64,000 nt of DNA. Origin: Brevibacterium gallinarum. Lineage in GTDB: Bacteria > Actinomycetota > Actinomycetes > Actinomycetales > Brevibacteriaceae. Position 1 is the stretch's first letter; every line of letters begins with the position of its first letter. Under the pieces are notes generated by a model, which saw only the letters and a program-made list of their open reading frames with translations, did no database searches and was not told where the DNA came from. This document shows, piece by piece, positions 53,934 to 61,986 of this stretch. The translations under genes were made by a program, and so were the position numbers. The stretch lies in assembly GCF_014836885.1 (NCBI RefSeq), contig NZ_JACSPY010000002.1, positions 124,001 through 188,000 on the forward strand. Direction: 5' to 3'.

Positions 53934-56798
53934 TCAGGGTGTGCGGATCGGCTCGCCGCCCAGCACGGCGGCGGCCCAGTCGGCCAGCCGGGAGCGGTCG
54001 ATCTTCGAGTTGTGGCGGATGTCGGTCGGGAACGACGGGGCGATGAGCACGGCGGCGACGTCCGAGCCGGTCGCGGCGGCCACCTGAGCGCGCAGCCGCT
54101 GGGCGACCGGCAGCGGTGCCAGGCCGGGGGCCAGGGGTTCGCCGGATTCCGGGTCGCTGCCGGCTGCGGGTTCGAGCACGAGGGCGAGTGCCTGTGTGCC
54201 GGTCGGTCCGACGCCGACGGCCGCAGAGCGGAAGACCGCTGGGTCGCGGTCGGTCAGTGCTTCGATCCCGCCGGGGCCGAGCGGGCCGGCCGGGGTGGTG
54301 ATGATGTGCTGGAGGCGGCCTTCGATCCAGATTCGGCCGGAAGCGTCGATGTGGCCGATGTCGTTGGTGCGGTGCCAGCGCTGCCCGTCGAGCGTGTCGC
54401 GGCCGGCCTGCTGGTCGGTCGACCACAGCCTGTCGTAGCCGTTTCTGATGTGGGCGGCGGAGACGACGAATTCGCCGAGCACCTGCTGGGCGTTCGTCCC
54501 GGTCAGCAGCTCATCGGCAGACCGGCCGTCGGCGTCGATGGGGGCCAGGGCGAAGCGCACCCCGTCGATCGGGGTGCCGACGCACACGCCGCGCGCCGCC
54601 TGCGCACCCGGGTCTGCGTCATCGGCGCTGTCCGTGCGCGCGGTGCTCTCCGCCTCGGCGGCGGCCACTTCATGCCGGTCGATATCGGCCAGCAGCAGGC
54701 CCTCGGTCATCCCGTAGGGGGAGTTGATCTGTGCGTGCGGGAAGATCTCGGCCACCTGGTCCATGAGCGACAGCGGCACCGGCGCCCCGGCCGAGAGCGC
54801 AAGCTCGACCCCGGCGCAGGCGGCCCGCTGCGCTTCGGTGAGCTCAGCGGCGGTCGCGCAGACATTGGTGTAGGCCGCCGGGGAGGCGAAGACCATCGTG
54901 CAGTCCGCCTCGGCGATGGCATCGGCTAGGGCCGCGGCGGTGAGCGTGCGCGGTTTGGTCACCGACATGTCCGGGGTCACGCTTGTGACCCCGAGGCCGG
55001 GGCCGAAGAGTGCGAAGGGGGCGAACCCGGCGACGAGCCCGGCACCCGGGCGCATGTCGAAGGTGCGGGTGAGCACGCCCATGAGCGCAGAGAGCTGGGC
55101 GTGGGTGTAGCGCACGCCCTTGGCCGGGCCGGTCGACCCGGAGGTGAAGAGCACCGCAGCCAGATCCGCAGGTCCTGGGGTGCGCAGCGGCTCACCGGCG
55201 GCGAGGTGGGCGTGGCCTTCGCGGATGAGCTCGGTCAGCGAGGTCTCGACGTTCAGCGCCAGTCGCTCGGGGCCTGGCAGGGGGCTGATGGAGATCCGCC
55301 GGCCCGGCCAGCCGGCGGTGCGGGCCAGGGTGAGGCCGGGCAGTTCGCCGATGATCCACTGCGGGTCAGCAGACCGGATCGCCCGGGTCATCCCGGCCAC
55401 CCCGAGGCCGGCGTCGGCGACGACGACGGTGCCGCCTGCCTTGAGCACACCGTAGGCGGCGGCGGTGAGGTTGTTGCCCGGGGTCACGAGCAGCGATACC
55501 CGGTCACCGGGTGCCAGGCCGCGGGCCTGCAATCCGGCTGCGATCCCGTCGACGACGCCGGAGAGCTGCCGCCAGCTCACCGACTGCGGTGGGCGCTGGG
55601 ACATGTCGACCGAGGCGATCGCCTCATCGTCTGCGCGTTCGGCCAGCGCATCATAGATCATCGGCGCAGTGGCCGCCGGCTGCTGGCTGTCCGCGGGCCG
55701 CTGGCCGTCAGCCGGTCCCGCGGCCTCGGTCTCGTCAGCCGCGCCGGTCTCGTCAGCCGGTCCCGCCGCGCCGGCCGGCTGGCCGGGTGCGGCGAACTGG
55801 GCGGTGAGCCAGTCGAGGACGATGCCGGCGACATCGGTGTCTTCGCTGACGAGGTGGGAGGCCTTCTCGCAGCGGTGGATGTCCGCCTGGGGCAGGCGGT
55901 GGCGCAGATCGCGCAGGAACCGCTCCAAGAACACCGGGTCCTTCGGCCCCCAGATGAGCAGGGCCGGCAGGTCGATGCCGGCGATGTCGTCTCCGAGCCG
56001 CTGCAGCTCGGCATACGACGGGTGGGTTTCGACCGCCGGGATGTCAGCGACGAAGGCGCCGATCCCGCCGCGCAGCTCAGCCGTGCGGTACGGGGCGCGG
56101 AAGGCGTCCTTCTCCTCGTCGGTCAGCGAATCCTGGGCCAGGGCGAGGGTGGTGCGCAGGAACCAGTCGGTGCGCACTGTTGACAGCGGCAGCATCGGCC
56201 CGGCCAGGGCCGCCTGCAGGGGTGCCGGGATCGGGGTGCCCTCCGGCTGGGCGACGGCGGTGTTGAGTGAGATGACCGCGTCGATGCGGTCCTGGTTGCG
56301 GGCCGCCCACGTCAGCGACAGCACCCCACCCCAGTCATGGCCGAGGGTGACGGTGCGCGCGGTCGGGCACTGCCCGATGAGCTCGCTGACGACGGCGTCG
56401 AAGTCCGCGACGCGTTCGGCGATGCGCCGGTAGCCGGGACCGTGGGTGGTCGGCAGGCCGGTGTGTGCGAGGCGTTCGGAGAATCCCATCTCCAGCTGGT
56501 CCGGGGCGATGACCCGCCAGACAGGACCCCCGCCTCGGGCGCGGTCAAGGGAGGCGGCAGCCAGGTGGCGCCACAGGTAGGACCAGGTGGGGTTGCCGTG
56601 CAGAGCGAGGATCGTGCCGGTCGGTGTGAGCCCTTCGGCCTGGAGTGCCGGGAGGGTGTCGAGGACGTGGAAGGTGCGCTCACCGTCGACCGTGCCGACG
56701 GTCACCAGCCGCGACCACTGCGGATCCCAGCCCGGCAGGATACCCGGCGTCTCGGCGGGGCGGGCCGGCAGGCGGGGGCTGAGGCCGGGCAGTCTCAC
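53934..56798 (-). CDS. oleBC: OleBC fusion: beta-lactone decarboxylase / beta-lactone synthetase
   Basis: The 954 residues divide into OleB (1-340), linker and OleC (379-954). The alpha/beta-hydrolase OleB resembles haloalkane dehalogenases: oxyanion site ALHGNPTWSYLWRHL, nucleophile D155 in GHDWGG, His 315 in KASHL. The linker (341-378) is Ala/Asp/Glu/Pro-rich. OleC is an AMP-dependent ligase fold with TSGSTGPAKG at 552-561, NSPYGMTEG and RTNDIGHID. The fusion is typical of actinobacterial ole clusters such as Micrococcus. It converts the 2-alkyl-3-hydroxy acid to a beta-lactone and then to a cis-olefin plus CO2. The GTG at 56798 overlaps the oleA stop (GTGA). Confidence 0.9.
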   Translation of the reverse strand: MRLPGLSPRLPARPAETPGILPGWDPQWSRLVTVGTVDGERTFHVLDTLPALQAEGLTPTGTILALHGNPTWSYLWRHLAAASLDRARGGGPVWRVIAPDQLEMGFSERLAHTGLPTTHGPGYRRIAERVADFDAVVSELIGQCPTARTVTLGHDWGGVLSLTWAARNQDRIDAVISLNTAVAQPEGTPIPAPLQAALAGPMLPLSTVRTDWFLRTTLALAQDSLTDEEKDAFRAPYRTAELRGGIGAFVADIPAVETHPSYAELQRLGDDIAGIDLPALLIWGPKDPVFLERFLRDLRHRLPQADIHRCEKASHLVSEDTDVAGIVLDWLTAQFAAPGQPAGAAGPADETGAADETEAAGPADGQRPADSQQPAATAPMIYDALAERADDEAIASVDMSQRPPQSVSWRQLSGVVDGIAAGLQARGLAPGDRVSLLVTPGNNLTAAAYGVLKAGGTVVVADAGLGVAGMTRAIRSADPQWIIGELPGLTLARTAGWPGRRISISPLPGPERLALNVETSLTELIREGHAHLAAGEPLRTPGPADLAAVLFTSGSTGPAKGVRYTHAQLSALMGVLTRTFDMRPGAGLVAGFAPFALFGPGLGVTSVTPDMSVTKPRTLTAAALADAIAEADCTMVFASPAAYTNVCATAAELTEAQRAACAGVELALSAGAPVPLSLMDQVAEIFPHAQINSPYGMTEGLLLADIDRHEVAAAEAESTARTDSADDADPGAQAARGVCVGTPIDGVRFALAPIDADGRSADELLTGTNAQQVLGEFVVSAAHIRNGYDRLWSTDQQAGRDTLDGQRWHRTNDIGHIDASGRIWIEGRLQHIITTPAGPLGPGGIEALTDRDPAVFRSAAVGVGPTGTQALALVLEPAAGSDPESGEPLAPGLAPLPVAQRLRAQVAAATGSDVAAVLIAPSFPTDIRHNSKIDRSRLADWAAAVLGGEPIRTP

Positions 56799-57820
56799 CA
56801 CTCGATCTCCGTCATCGCCGTGTTCAGGCCCGAGCCCACGCCCATGCACAGCACACGGTCACCGGTGGTGAGCTCTGCGGCCTTGCGGGTGAGCGTGATC
56901 GGCAGGGAGGCCGGGCCGACGTTGCCGAGCTGCGGGTAGGTCTTCGGGATCCGGGCCGTGTCGAGGTCGACGGCCTTGGCGATCGAGTTCGTGTGGATGT
57001 CAGAGACCTGGTGCATGACGTAGGCGTCCATGTTCCGCCAGTCCCAGCCGTCGCCGTGGGCGGTGTGCCAGGCGGTGGTGACGAGCTCCATGCCGTTCTC
57101 CAGCAGGCCCTTGGCGTCGGTGAACATGCCGTCGTGGTCGCCGACGCACAGCTGATGGTTCCACGTCGCCGCCCGGGTCACCCCGCCGAGGATCCGGTGG
57201 CCCTCCGGATGCTTGTCGGCCGGGCCGAGTAGGGCCGCGGAGGCCCCGGAGCCCAGCGTCAGGGAGGCGAACTCGTTGAGGTATTCCGCGCGCGTGATCT
57301 CCGGGCGGGAGAGCCGCTCGATCGTCGACTCCTGCACCCGGGAGGCGTCCTCACCGGCGACGATGAGGGCGTAGTCGAGCTGGCCGGAGTCGATCATCGT
57401 CGCTGCCAGGGTCATCCCGTTGACGAATCCCAGGCACGCGTTGGTGAGATCGAAGTTCATGGCGTGCGGCTGCAGGCCGATGCCGTGGTGGACCGACACC
57501 GCAACAGAGGGCTCGAGGTTCTCGCGGGTGACGGAGGTGTTGATCATGAGCCCGACCTGCTCGGCGTCGATACCGGTCTCGCGCAGCACCGTGCGCCCGG
57601 CCTCGGCGGCACCGGTGGAGAAGTCCGAGGGGTGCTCCCAGTTGCGGCGGGTGCGCACACCGGCGACGCGCTCGAGCAGACCGTGGGGCAGGTTGAGGCG
57701 TTCGAGGGTTCCGGCGAGTCGCTGGTCGAAGGAGGCCGAAGTGACCTCGACAGGTGCCGTCACCTCGGCGAGGCCGAGGAGTGCGACGTTGGAGTGCCGG
57801 AAAGTCGAATTGCCGTTCAA
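56795..57820 (-). CDS. oleA: OleA-type acyl-CoA condensing thiolase
   Basis: This 341-residue protein of the KAS III/OleA family has nucleophile C129 in FDLTNACLGFVNG, catalytic His in YVMHQVSDIHTN and Asn in LGNVGPASLPI. It condenses two fatty acyl-CoA molecules head to head into a 2-alkyl-3-ketoacid, the first step of long-chain olefin synthesis. The only plausible start is TTG 57820, giving NGNSTFRHSNVALLGLAEV, which matches the usual OleA beginning. A TAGGAT hexamer about 45 bp upstream (57866-57871) may be the operon -10. It is the first gene of a five-gene coupled operon. Confidence 0.9.
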   Translation of the reverse strand: MNGNSTFRHSNVALLGLAEVTAPVEVTSASFDQRLAGTLERLNLPHGLLERVAGVRTRRNWEHPSDFSTGAAEAGRTVLRETGIDAEQVGLMINTSVTRENLEPSVAVSVHHGIGLQPHAMNFDLTNACLGFVNGMTLAATMIDSGQLDYALIVAGEDASRVQESTIERLSRPEITRAEYLNEFASLTLGSGASAALLGPADKHPEGHRILGGVTRAATWNHQLCVGDHDGMFTDAKGLLENGMELVTTAWHTAHGDGWDWRNMDAYVMHQVSDIHTNSIAKAVDLDTARIPKTYPQLGNVGPASLPITLTRKAAELTTGDRVLCMGVGSGLNTAMTEIEW

Positions 57821-58036
57821 AGAAGGGTCCGTTTCGCGAGGTTGACGGTGCAGAGTCTCCGACTCATCCTAATACCCAAGCTGGCAAATCACTGCAACCG
57901 GCAGGTGCCCGGCGTTCGGCGTCCCTGTGCGGTCAGGCGGCGGTCTCGGCCCCGAGCAGGGACCTGGAGGCGAGGATTGACGGCACCGGGCCCGAGGCGG
58001 CGTGCGGCTGATCGTTGATGGCAAGGGGGCTTGTGG

Positions 58037-58957
58037 TCACTGGGGTGTGGGCGCACTGCGCACCGTGAGGCGCACAGCGATCGCCAGGGCGAGGCCGGCG
58101 GTGATGGCTGCCAGCAGGTCCGGGGCCCCGATCGTCAGCAGTTCGATGAGGCTCAGGCGGGCGTCGTGGTCGAGTTCGCCGGCGGAGGCGAAGCGAGGCA
58201 GCCGGGCGAACAGCAGGCCGAGGCCGAGGAGGTAGACGAGCAGGCAGACTGCGAGCATGATGCGTGGGTGGGCCAGCAGCCATATCCCGCAGATCGCGAG
58301 GATGACAGCGCAGCAGCTGAAGAGGATCGCACAGGCAGTCGGCCACGCGGAGTCTGTCGCCGGCGCGTCGGTGCAGGTGGAGACGGCCATGAACAGGGGT
58401 GCGGCGATCAGCAGGCAGGCGAATCCGAAGAAGCGCCGGATGCGCGGCAGATCATCGCCGGTGTGGCCAGCGGCGGGTTCGGCGGTCGCGGGTGCGGTTG
58501 TCGCTGCCGCAGCCGGATCGGTTGCTGCGGCTGGGTCGACTGCTGCCGCAGCCGGGGTGCGCGCTGTGCGCTGCGCTTCGATGGCGCCGACGACGGCGAC
58601 GGCCAGGACGATGAGCCCGGCGAGGGCCGTCAGCAGACTGCCGGCCAGGTACATGAGCCCGGCGCCGATGTTGGCACCACTGGAGTGGGCGAGGTTGTCC
58701 AGCAGCAGCCGCAGCGTGCCGAAGGCGAACAGCCCGGCAGCCAGGCTGCACCCGATGAGGAACGTCGCCCGCACCGCGCGGCTGGCGAAGCGTGCGAAGG
58801 CACCGATGAGAACGCAGGTGAGGCCCGCCGCGGTGAGCGCCAGTGTGGCCGCCAGCAGCAGCGAGGCGAAGAGCACCTCGATCCAGACGGACAGGCTGGC
58901 AGCCAGCAGGCAGGCTGCGCCGAGGGCCAGGGTGGGAAGTCCCGCAGTGCGGTTCAC
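58037..58957 (-). CDS. hypothetical multi-pass membrane protein
   Basis: This 306-residue protein has seven to nine hydrophobic segments in two blocks separated by an Ala/Thr/Pro-rich cytoplasmic stretch (residues about 130-165, AAAAVDPAAATDPAAAATTA). No family was recognised. The GTG start at 58957 has ggaagg 10 nt upstream. It is divergent from the DsbA-like gene. Confidence 0.65.
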   Translation of the reverse strand: MNRTAGLPTLALGAACLLAASLSVWIEVLFASLLLAATLALTAAGLTCVLIGAFARFASRAVRATFLIGCSLAAGLFAFGTLRLLLDNLAHSSGANIGAGLMYLAGSLLTALAGLIVLAVAVVGAIEAQRTARTPAAAAVDPAAATDPAAAATTAPATAEPAAGHTGDDLPRIRRFFGFACLLIAAPLFMAVSTCTDAPATDSAWPTACAILFSCCAVILAICGIWLLAHPRIMLAVCLLVYLLGLGLLFARLPRFASAGELDHDARLSLIELLTIGAPDLLAAITAGLALAIAVRLTVRSAPTPQ

Positions 58958-59130
58958 GTCAGAGTCGCCTTCCGGATGGGGATGCCGCGCAGGCGGCCGG
59001 GCAGGGGAGGAGGCTGTGCTGACACCCTATATCCCCGTCTGCTCCGAGGTGCGGCGGTGCGCCGGGCAGGGTCTTCTTAAGCGGCAAGTGACCTTGTGTT
59101 CAGCGTGTGCACAGGCGCCAGAGCCTTCGT

Positions 59131-59136
59131 TATGGT
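59131..59136 (+). promoter_or_regulatory. -10 element of leaderless promoter (DsbA-like gene)
   Basis: TATGGT followed by 6 nt and GTG 59143; no ribosome binding site. Confidence 0.55.
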
Positions 59137-59142
59137 AGGGAC

Positions 59143-59922
59143 GTGCGTGCCAATTCCCGGCCCTTCTGGTTCTGGGCGATTCCGGTGAATATCCTCGTCA
59201 TCGCCCTCATCGCGATCTTCATCCTCGTCATCGACGAGGACGATCAGCCTGCCCCGGTGGCCGAGCAGACCCAGCCGGCTGGCCAGGCTGGCGGCGCCGA
59301 CTCCGGCACCGACGCCTCGGCTGCGGCCGACAGCGAATCCGACGGTGAGACCCCCGGTGAGGCCCGGCGCGACGCCGAGGACCCCTTCGGGCTCGGCAAC
59401 CCCGAGTCGCCGGTGGCGATGGTCGTCTTCACCGACTTCCTGTGCCCGTTCTGCGCCAAGCACTCCGCCGAGGTCGAACCGCAGCTCATCGACCAATACC
59501 TCAATGAGGCGAAGCTGCGCATCGAATGGCGCGACGTCGACTTCTTCGGCGAGGACTCCAACCGCGCCGCCCGCGCCGCGTGGGCGGCCGGCCAGCAGAA
59601 CCAGTACATCGAGTTCCACCAGAGCCTGTTCGGCGACGGTGAGCCGCTCGACCCGTCCGACCTGACGCAGGAGAAGCTCACCGCCGCCGCGCAGGCGCTG
59701 AGCATGGACGTCGCGCAGTTCGAGCGCGACATGGAATCCGATGAGGCCTACCAGCACGTGCGCGACAACGCCGAAGAGGCCGCCGAGGTCGGTGCGTTCT
59801 CCACCCCGGCCTTCCTCATCAACGGACAGCCGATGTCCGGTGCGCAGCCGCTGGAGGAGTTCCAGAACGCCATCGAGACCGCTGAGCAGGACAACCCGTA
59901 CGAAGCAGGAGGCGACTCATGA
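59143..59922 (+). CDS. membrane-anchored DsbA-like thiol-disulphide oxidoreductase
   Basis: This 259-residue protein has an N-terminal signal anchor (residues about 8-30), an acidic Gly/Ala linker (40-75) and a DsbA/thioredoxin_4 domain with the active site CPFC at 101-104 and cis-Pro in FSTPAFLING. It acts outside the membrane to form or isomerise disulphides. The GTG at 59143 is set by the -10 6 nt upstream. It is coupled by ATGA to a CcdA-like protein, which would supply or drain electrons. Confidence 0.9.
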   Translation: MRANSRPFWFWAIPVNILVIALIAIFILVIDEDDQPAPVAEQTQPAGQAGGADSGTDASAAADSESDGETPGEARRDAEDPFGLGNPESPVAMVVFTDFLCPFCAKHSAEVEPQLIDQYLNEAKLRIEWRDVDFFGEDSNRAARAAWAAGQQNQYIEFHQSLFGDGEPLDPSDLTQEKLTAAAQALSMDVAQFERDMESDEAYQHVRDNAEEAAEVGAFSTPAFLINGQPMSGAQPLEEFQNAIETAEQDNPYEAGGDS

Positions 59923-61007
59923 CGATCGGCCTCACCGCAGCCTTCCTCGGCGGCGTGCTCGCTCTGCTGAGCCCGTGCGGGGCGCTGCTCATCCCGGCGT
60001 TCTTCGCCTTCACCGTCTCCGGCGGGACGAAGCTCGTCGGCCGGGCGGCGATGTTCTTCATCGGCCTGCTCACGATCCTGCTGCCGATGGGTGCCGGCGC
60101 CGGATTCATCGGCGCGCTGCTGACCGCCCACCGCACCACCCTCATCATGGTCGCCAGCGTCCTGCTCATCGTCTTCGGACTGCTGCAGATCTTCGGGCTC
60201 GGCTTCGACCTGGGCCGCTTCATGCCCGAGAGCCTGCGCAACCCCGGCGCCGGCAGCGGCGGCACCGCCTCGCTGCTGAGCGCCTATGTGCTCGGCATCG
60301 TCTCCGGTGTCGCCGGATTCTGCACCGGCCCGATCCTCGGTGCCGTGCTCACCCTGGCAGCCTCGGGCGGCAGCCCGCTGACCGGCATGTTCTACCTGTC
60401 GGTCTATGCGCTCGGCATCGCGGTGCCGGTGTTCGTCATCGCCGTCGTGTGGCAGAAGCTCGGCGCCAACCGGATGTCGTGGCTGCGCGGCAGGACGATC
60501 ACGATCGCCGGCCGGGACTTCCACACGACCTCGCTCATCTCCGGCATCGTCTTCATCGCCGTCGGCGTCATCTTCATGGCCACCAACGGCCTCGTCGGCG
60601 CCCCGGAGGTCATCTCCACCGCGACCGCCGGAGCGCTGCAGGAGGCGCTGCTCGCCTTCGACCGCGCGATCCCGGCCTGGGGCAACATCCTCATCATTGC
60701 AGGCGTGCTCATCGCTCTGTGGTTCCTCATCCTCTACCCGCTGACCGCCCCGGGCAGGAAGCTCGGCTTCGACGTTCGGAACTACCCGGCGGTGAGGACG
60801 GCGACCGCCTCGCCGACGGCTCCGCTGCGACCCGCCCGGGTGAGGCTCCCGGCCCAGCGCGTGACCTCGCCGAGGCGGAGGGAACCACCGCCTCGGAACC
60901 GGTCACCACCAGCTCGGGAGCGGATCACGCGGCAGGCGAGAGGGAGTTCCTCACCCGCCGGCAGCGCCGCGCAGCCGAACGCGCCGGACGCGGCTGAGAC
61001 CGCCTGA
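59919..61007 (+). CDS. CcdA/DsbD-family membrane protein (C-terminal tail probably frameshifted)
   Basis: This 362-residue protein has helices in residues 1-285 of the CcdA type: LSPCGALLIPAF with the first Cys and GVAGFCTGPILGAVL with the second, the pair that passes electrons across the membrane. After about residue 288 the tail is Arg/Pro-rich with no coding character. The neighbouring frame (codon starts one base earlier) instead reads GGEDGDRLADGS... and ends LTRRQRRAAERAGRG at 60997, a typical acidic-then-basic tail. One G missing from the ccggcgg run at 60786-60792 would explain this. The core is intact. Confidence 0.85.
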   Translation: MTIGLTAAFLGGVLALLSPCGALLIPAFFAFTVSGGTKLVGRAAMFFIGLLTILLPMGAGAGFIGALLTAHRTTLIMVASVLLIVFGLLQIFGLGFDLGRFMPESLRNPGAGSGGTASLLSAYVLGIVSGVAGFCTGPILGAVLTLAASGGSPLTGMFYLSVYALGIAVPVFVIAVVWQKLGANRMSWLRGRTITIAGRDFHTTSLISGIVFIAVGVIFMATNGLVGAPEVISTATAGALQEALLAFDRAIPAWGNILIIAGVLIALWFLILYPLTAPGRKLGFDVRNYPAVRTATASPTAPLRPARVRLPAQRVTSPRRREPPPRNRSPPARERITRQARGSSSPAGSAAQPNAPDAAETA

Positions 61008-61097
61008 GGGCGCACTGCTCAGACCGGTGAGAACCGGATAGGCTGGTGGAACCTCACGTCCACGGGCCGCGTGCGGCCCCAGCCTTAGGGAGTTTCG

Positions 61098-61901
61098 ATG
61101 TCGAACGCGCAGGCTCACACGACGGCGGCGCTGCCGCTGAACGAACAGCTCGTCCTTGTCACCGGAGGCGGCCGCGGGCTCGGCGCCGCGCTCGTCAAGG
61201 CCTTCTACTGCGAGGGCGCGGCACTCGTCATCAACTACCGCTATTCGGCTGACCAGGCCCAGGAGCTCGCCGAGCAGATCCGGGCCCGAGGCGGTCGCGC
61301 GTTGGCCGTCGAAGCCGACGTCACCGACTTCCGCCAGGTGGTGGCGATGTTCGAGACCGCCCGCGAGGAGTTCGGCCAGCCGGTCTCCACCGTCATCAAC
61401 AACGCGCTTGTCGACTTCTCCTTCAACGGCGATGAGCGCCCGGACGCCGATGAGATCGCCTTCGCCGCCTTCGAACAGCAGTTCCGCGGCACCGTCGGCG
61501 GGGCGATGCACGTCATCCAGGCGGCGATGAACGGGTTCCGCGAGATCGGGTCGGGCCGGGTGGTCAACATCGGTACCAACCTGTTCCAGAACCCCGTCGT
61601 GCCCTATCACGACTACACGGCTGCGAAGGCCGCGCTGCTCTCGCTCACCCGCACCTACGCCAAGGATCTCGGGCCGCTGGGCGTGCGGGTCAACATGGTC
61701 TCCGGCGGACTGCTGCGCACCACCGATGCCTCTTCGGCCACCCCTGATGCGGTGTTCGACGCGATCGCTGAGAACACTCCGCTGGGACACGTCACGACCC
61801 CCGAGGAGTTCGCCTCGGCGGTGACGTTCTTCGCCTCACCGGCCTCACGTGCGGTGACCGGCCAGAACCTCGTCGTCGACAACGGCCTCGTGATGGACTG
61901 A
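61098..61901 (+). CDS. short-chain dehydrogenase/reductase (3-oxoacyl-ACP reductase-like)
   Basis: This 267-residue SDR has the cofactor motif TGGGRGLG (about 22-29), NNA in VINNALVDF, and YTAAK as the active-site Tyr/Lys. At the usual catalytic Ser position it has VNIGTNLFQNPVVPYHDY, as in the FabG-like subgroup of Bacillus-type reductases where this stretch is conserved. NAD(P)H-dependent reduction of a 3-oxoacyl or related substrate is expected. The ribosome binding site agggag precedes the ATG. No pathway context. Confidence 0.87.
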   Translation: MSNAQAHTTAALPLNEQLVLVTGGGRGLGAALVKAFYCEGAALVINYRYSADQAQELAEQIRARGGRALAVEADVTDFRQVVAMFETAREEFGQPVSTVINNALVDFSFNGDERPDADEIAFAAFEQQFRGTVGGAMHVIQAAMNGFREIGSGRVVNIGTNLFQNPVVPYHDYTAAKAALLSLTRTYAKDLGPLGVRVNMVSGGLLRTTDASSATPDAVFDAIAENTPLGHVTTPEEFASAVTFFASPASRAVTGQNLVVDNGLVMD

Positions 61902-61986
61902 GCTGCCGGTGGGGTGATGCGGCGAGCACGTCCGGTCACCCCGCGAGGAGCGCTCCGGCGGTAGCCCGCTTAGGCAGGCGGATACA

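Noticed and set aside
61902..61986. Terminator after the SDR gene
   Set aside because: Only a weak 7-8 bp stem (tggggtga / tcacccc) with a poor flank; not strong enough to list.
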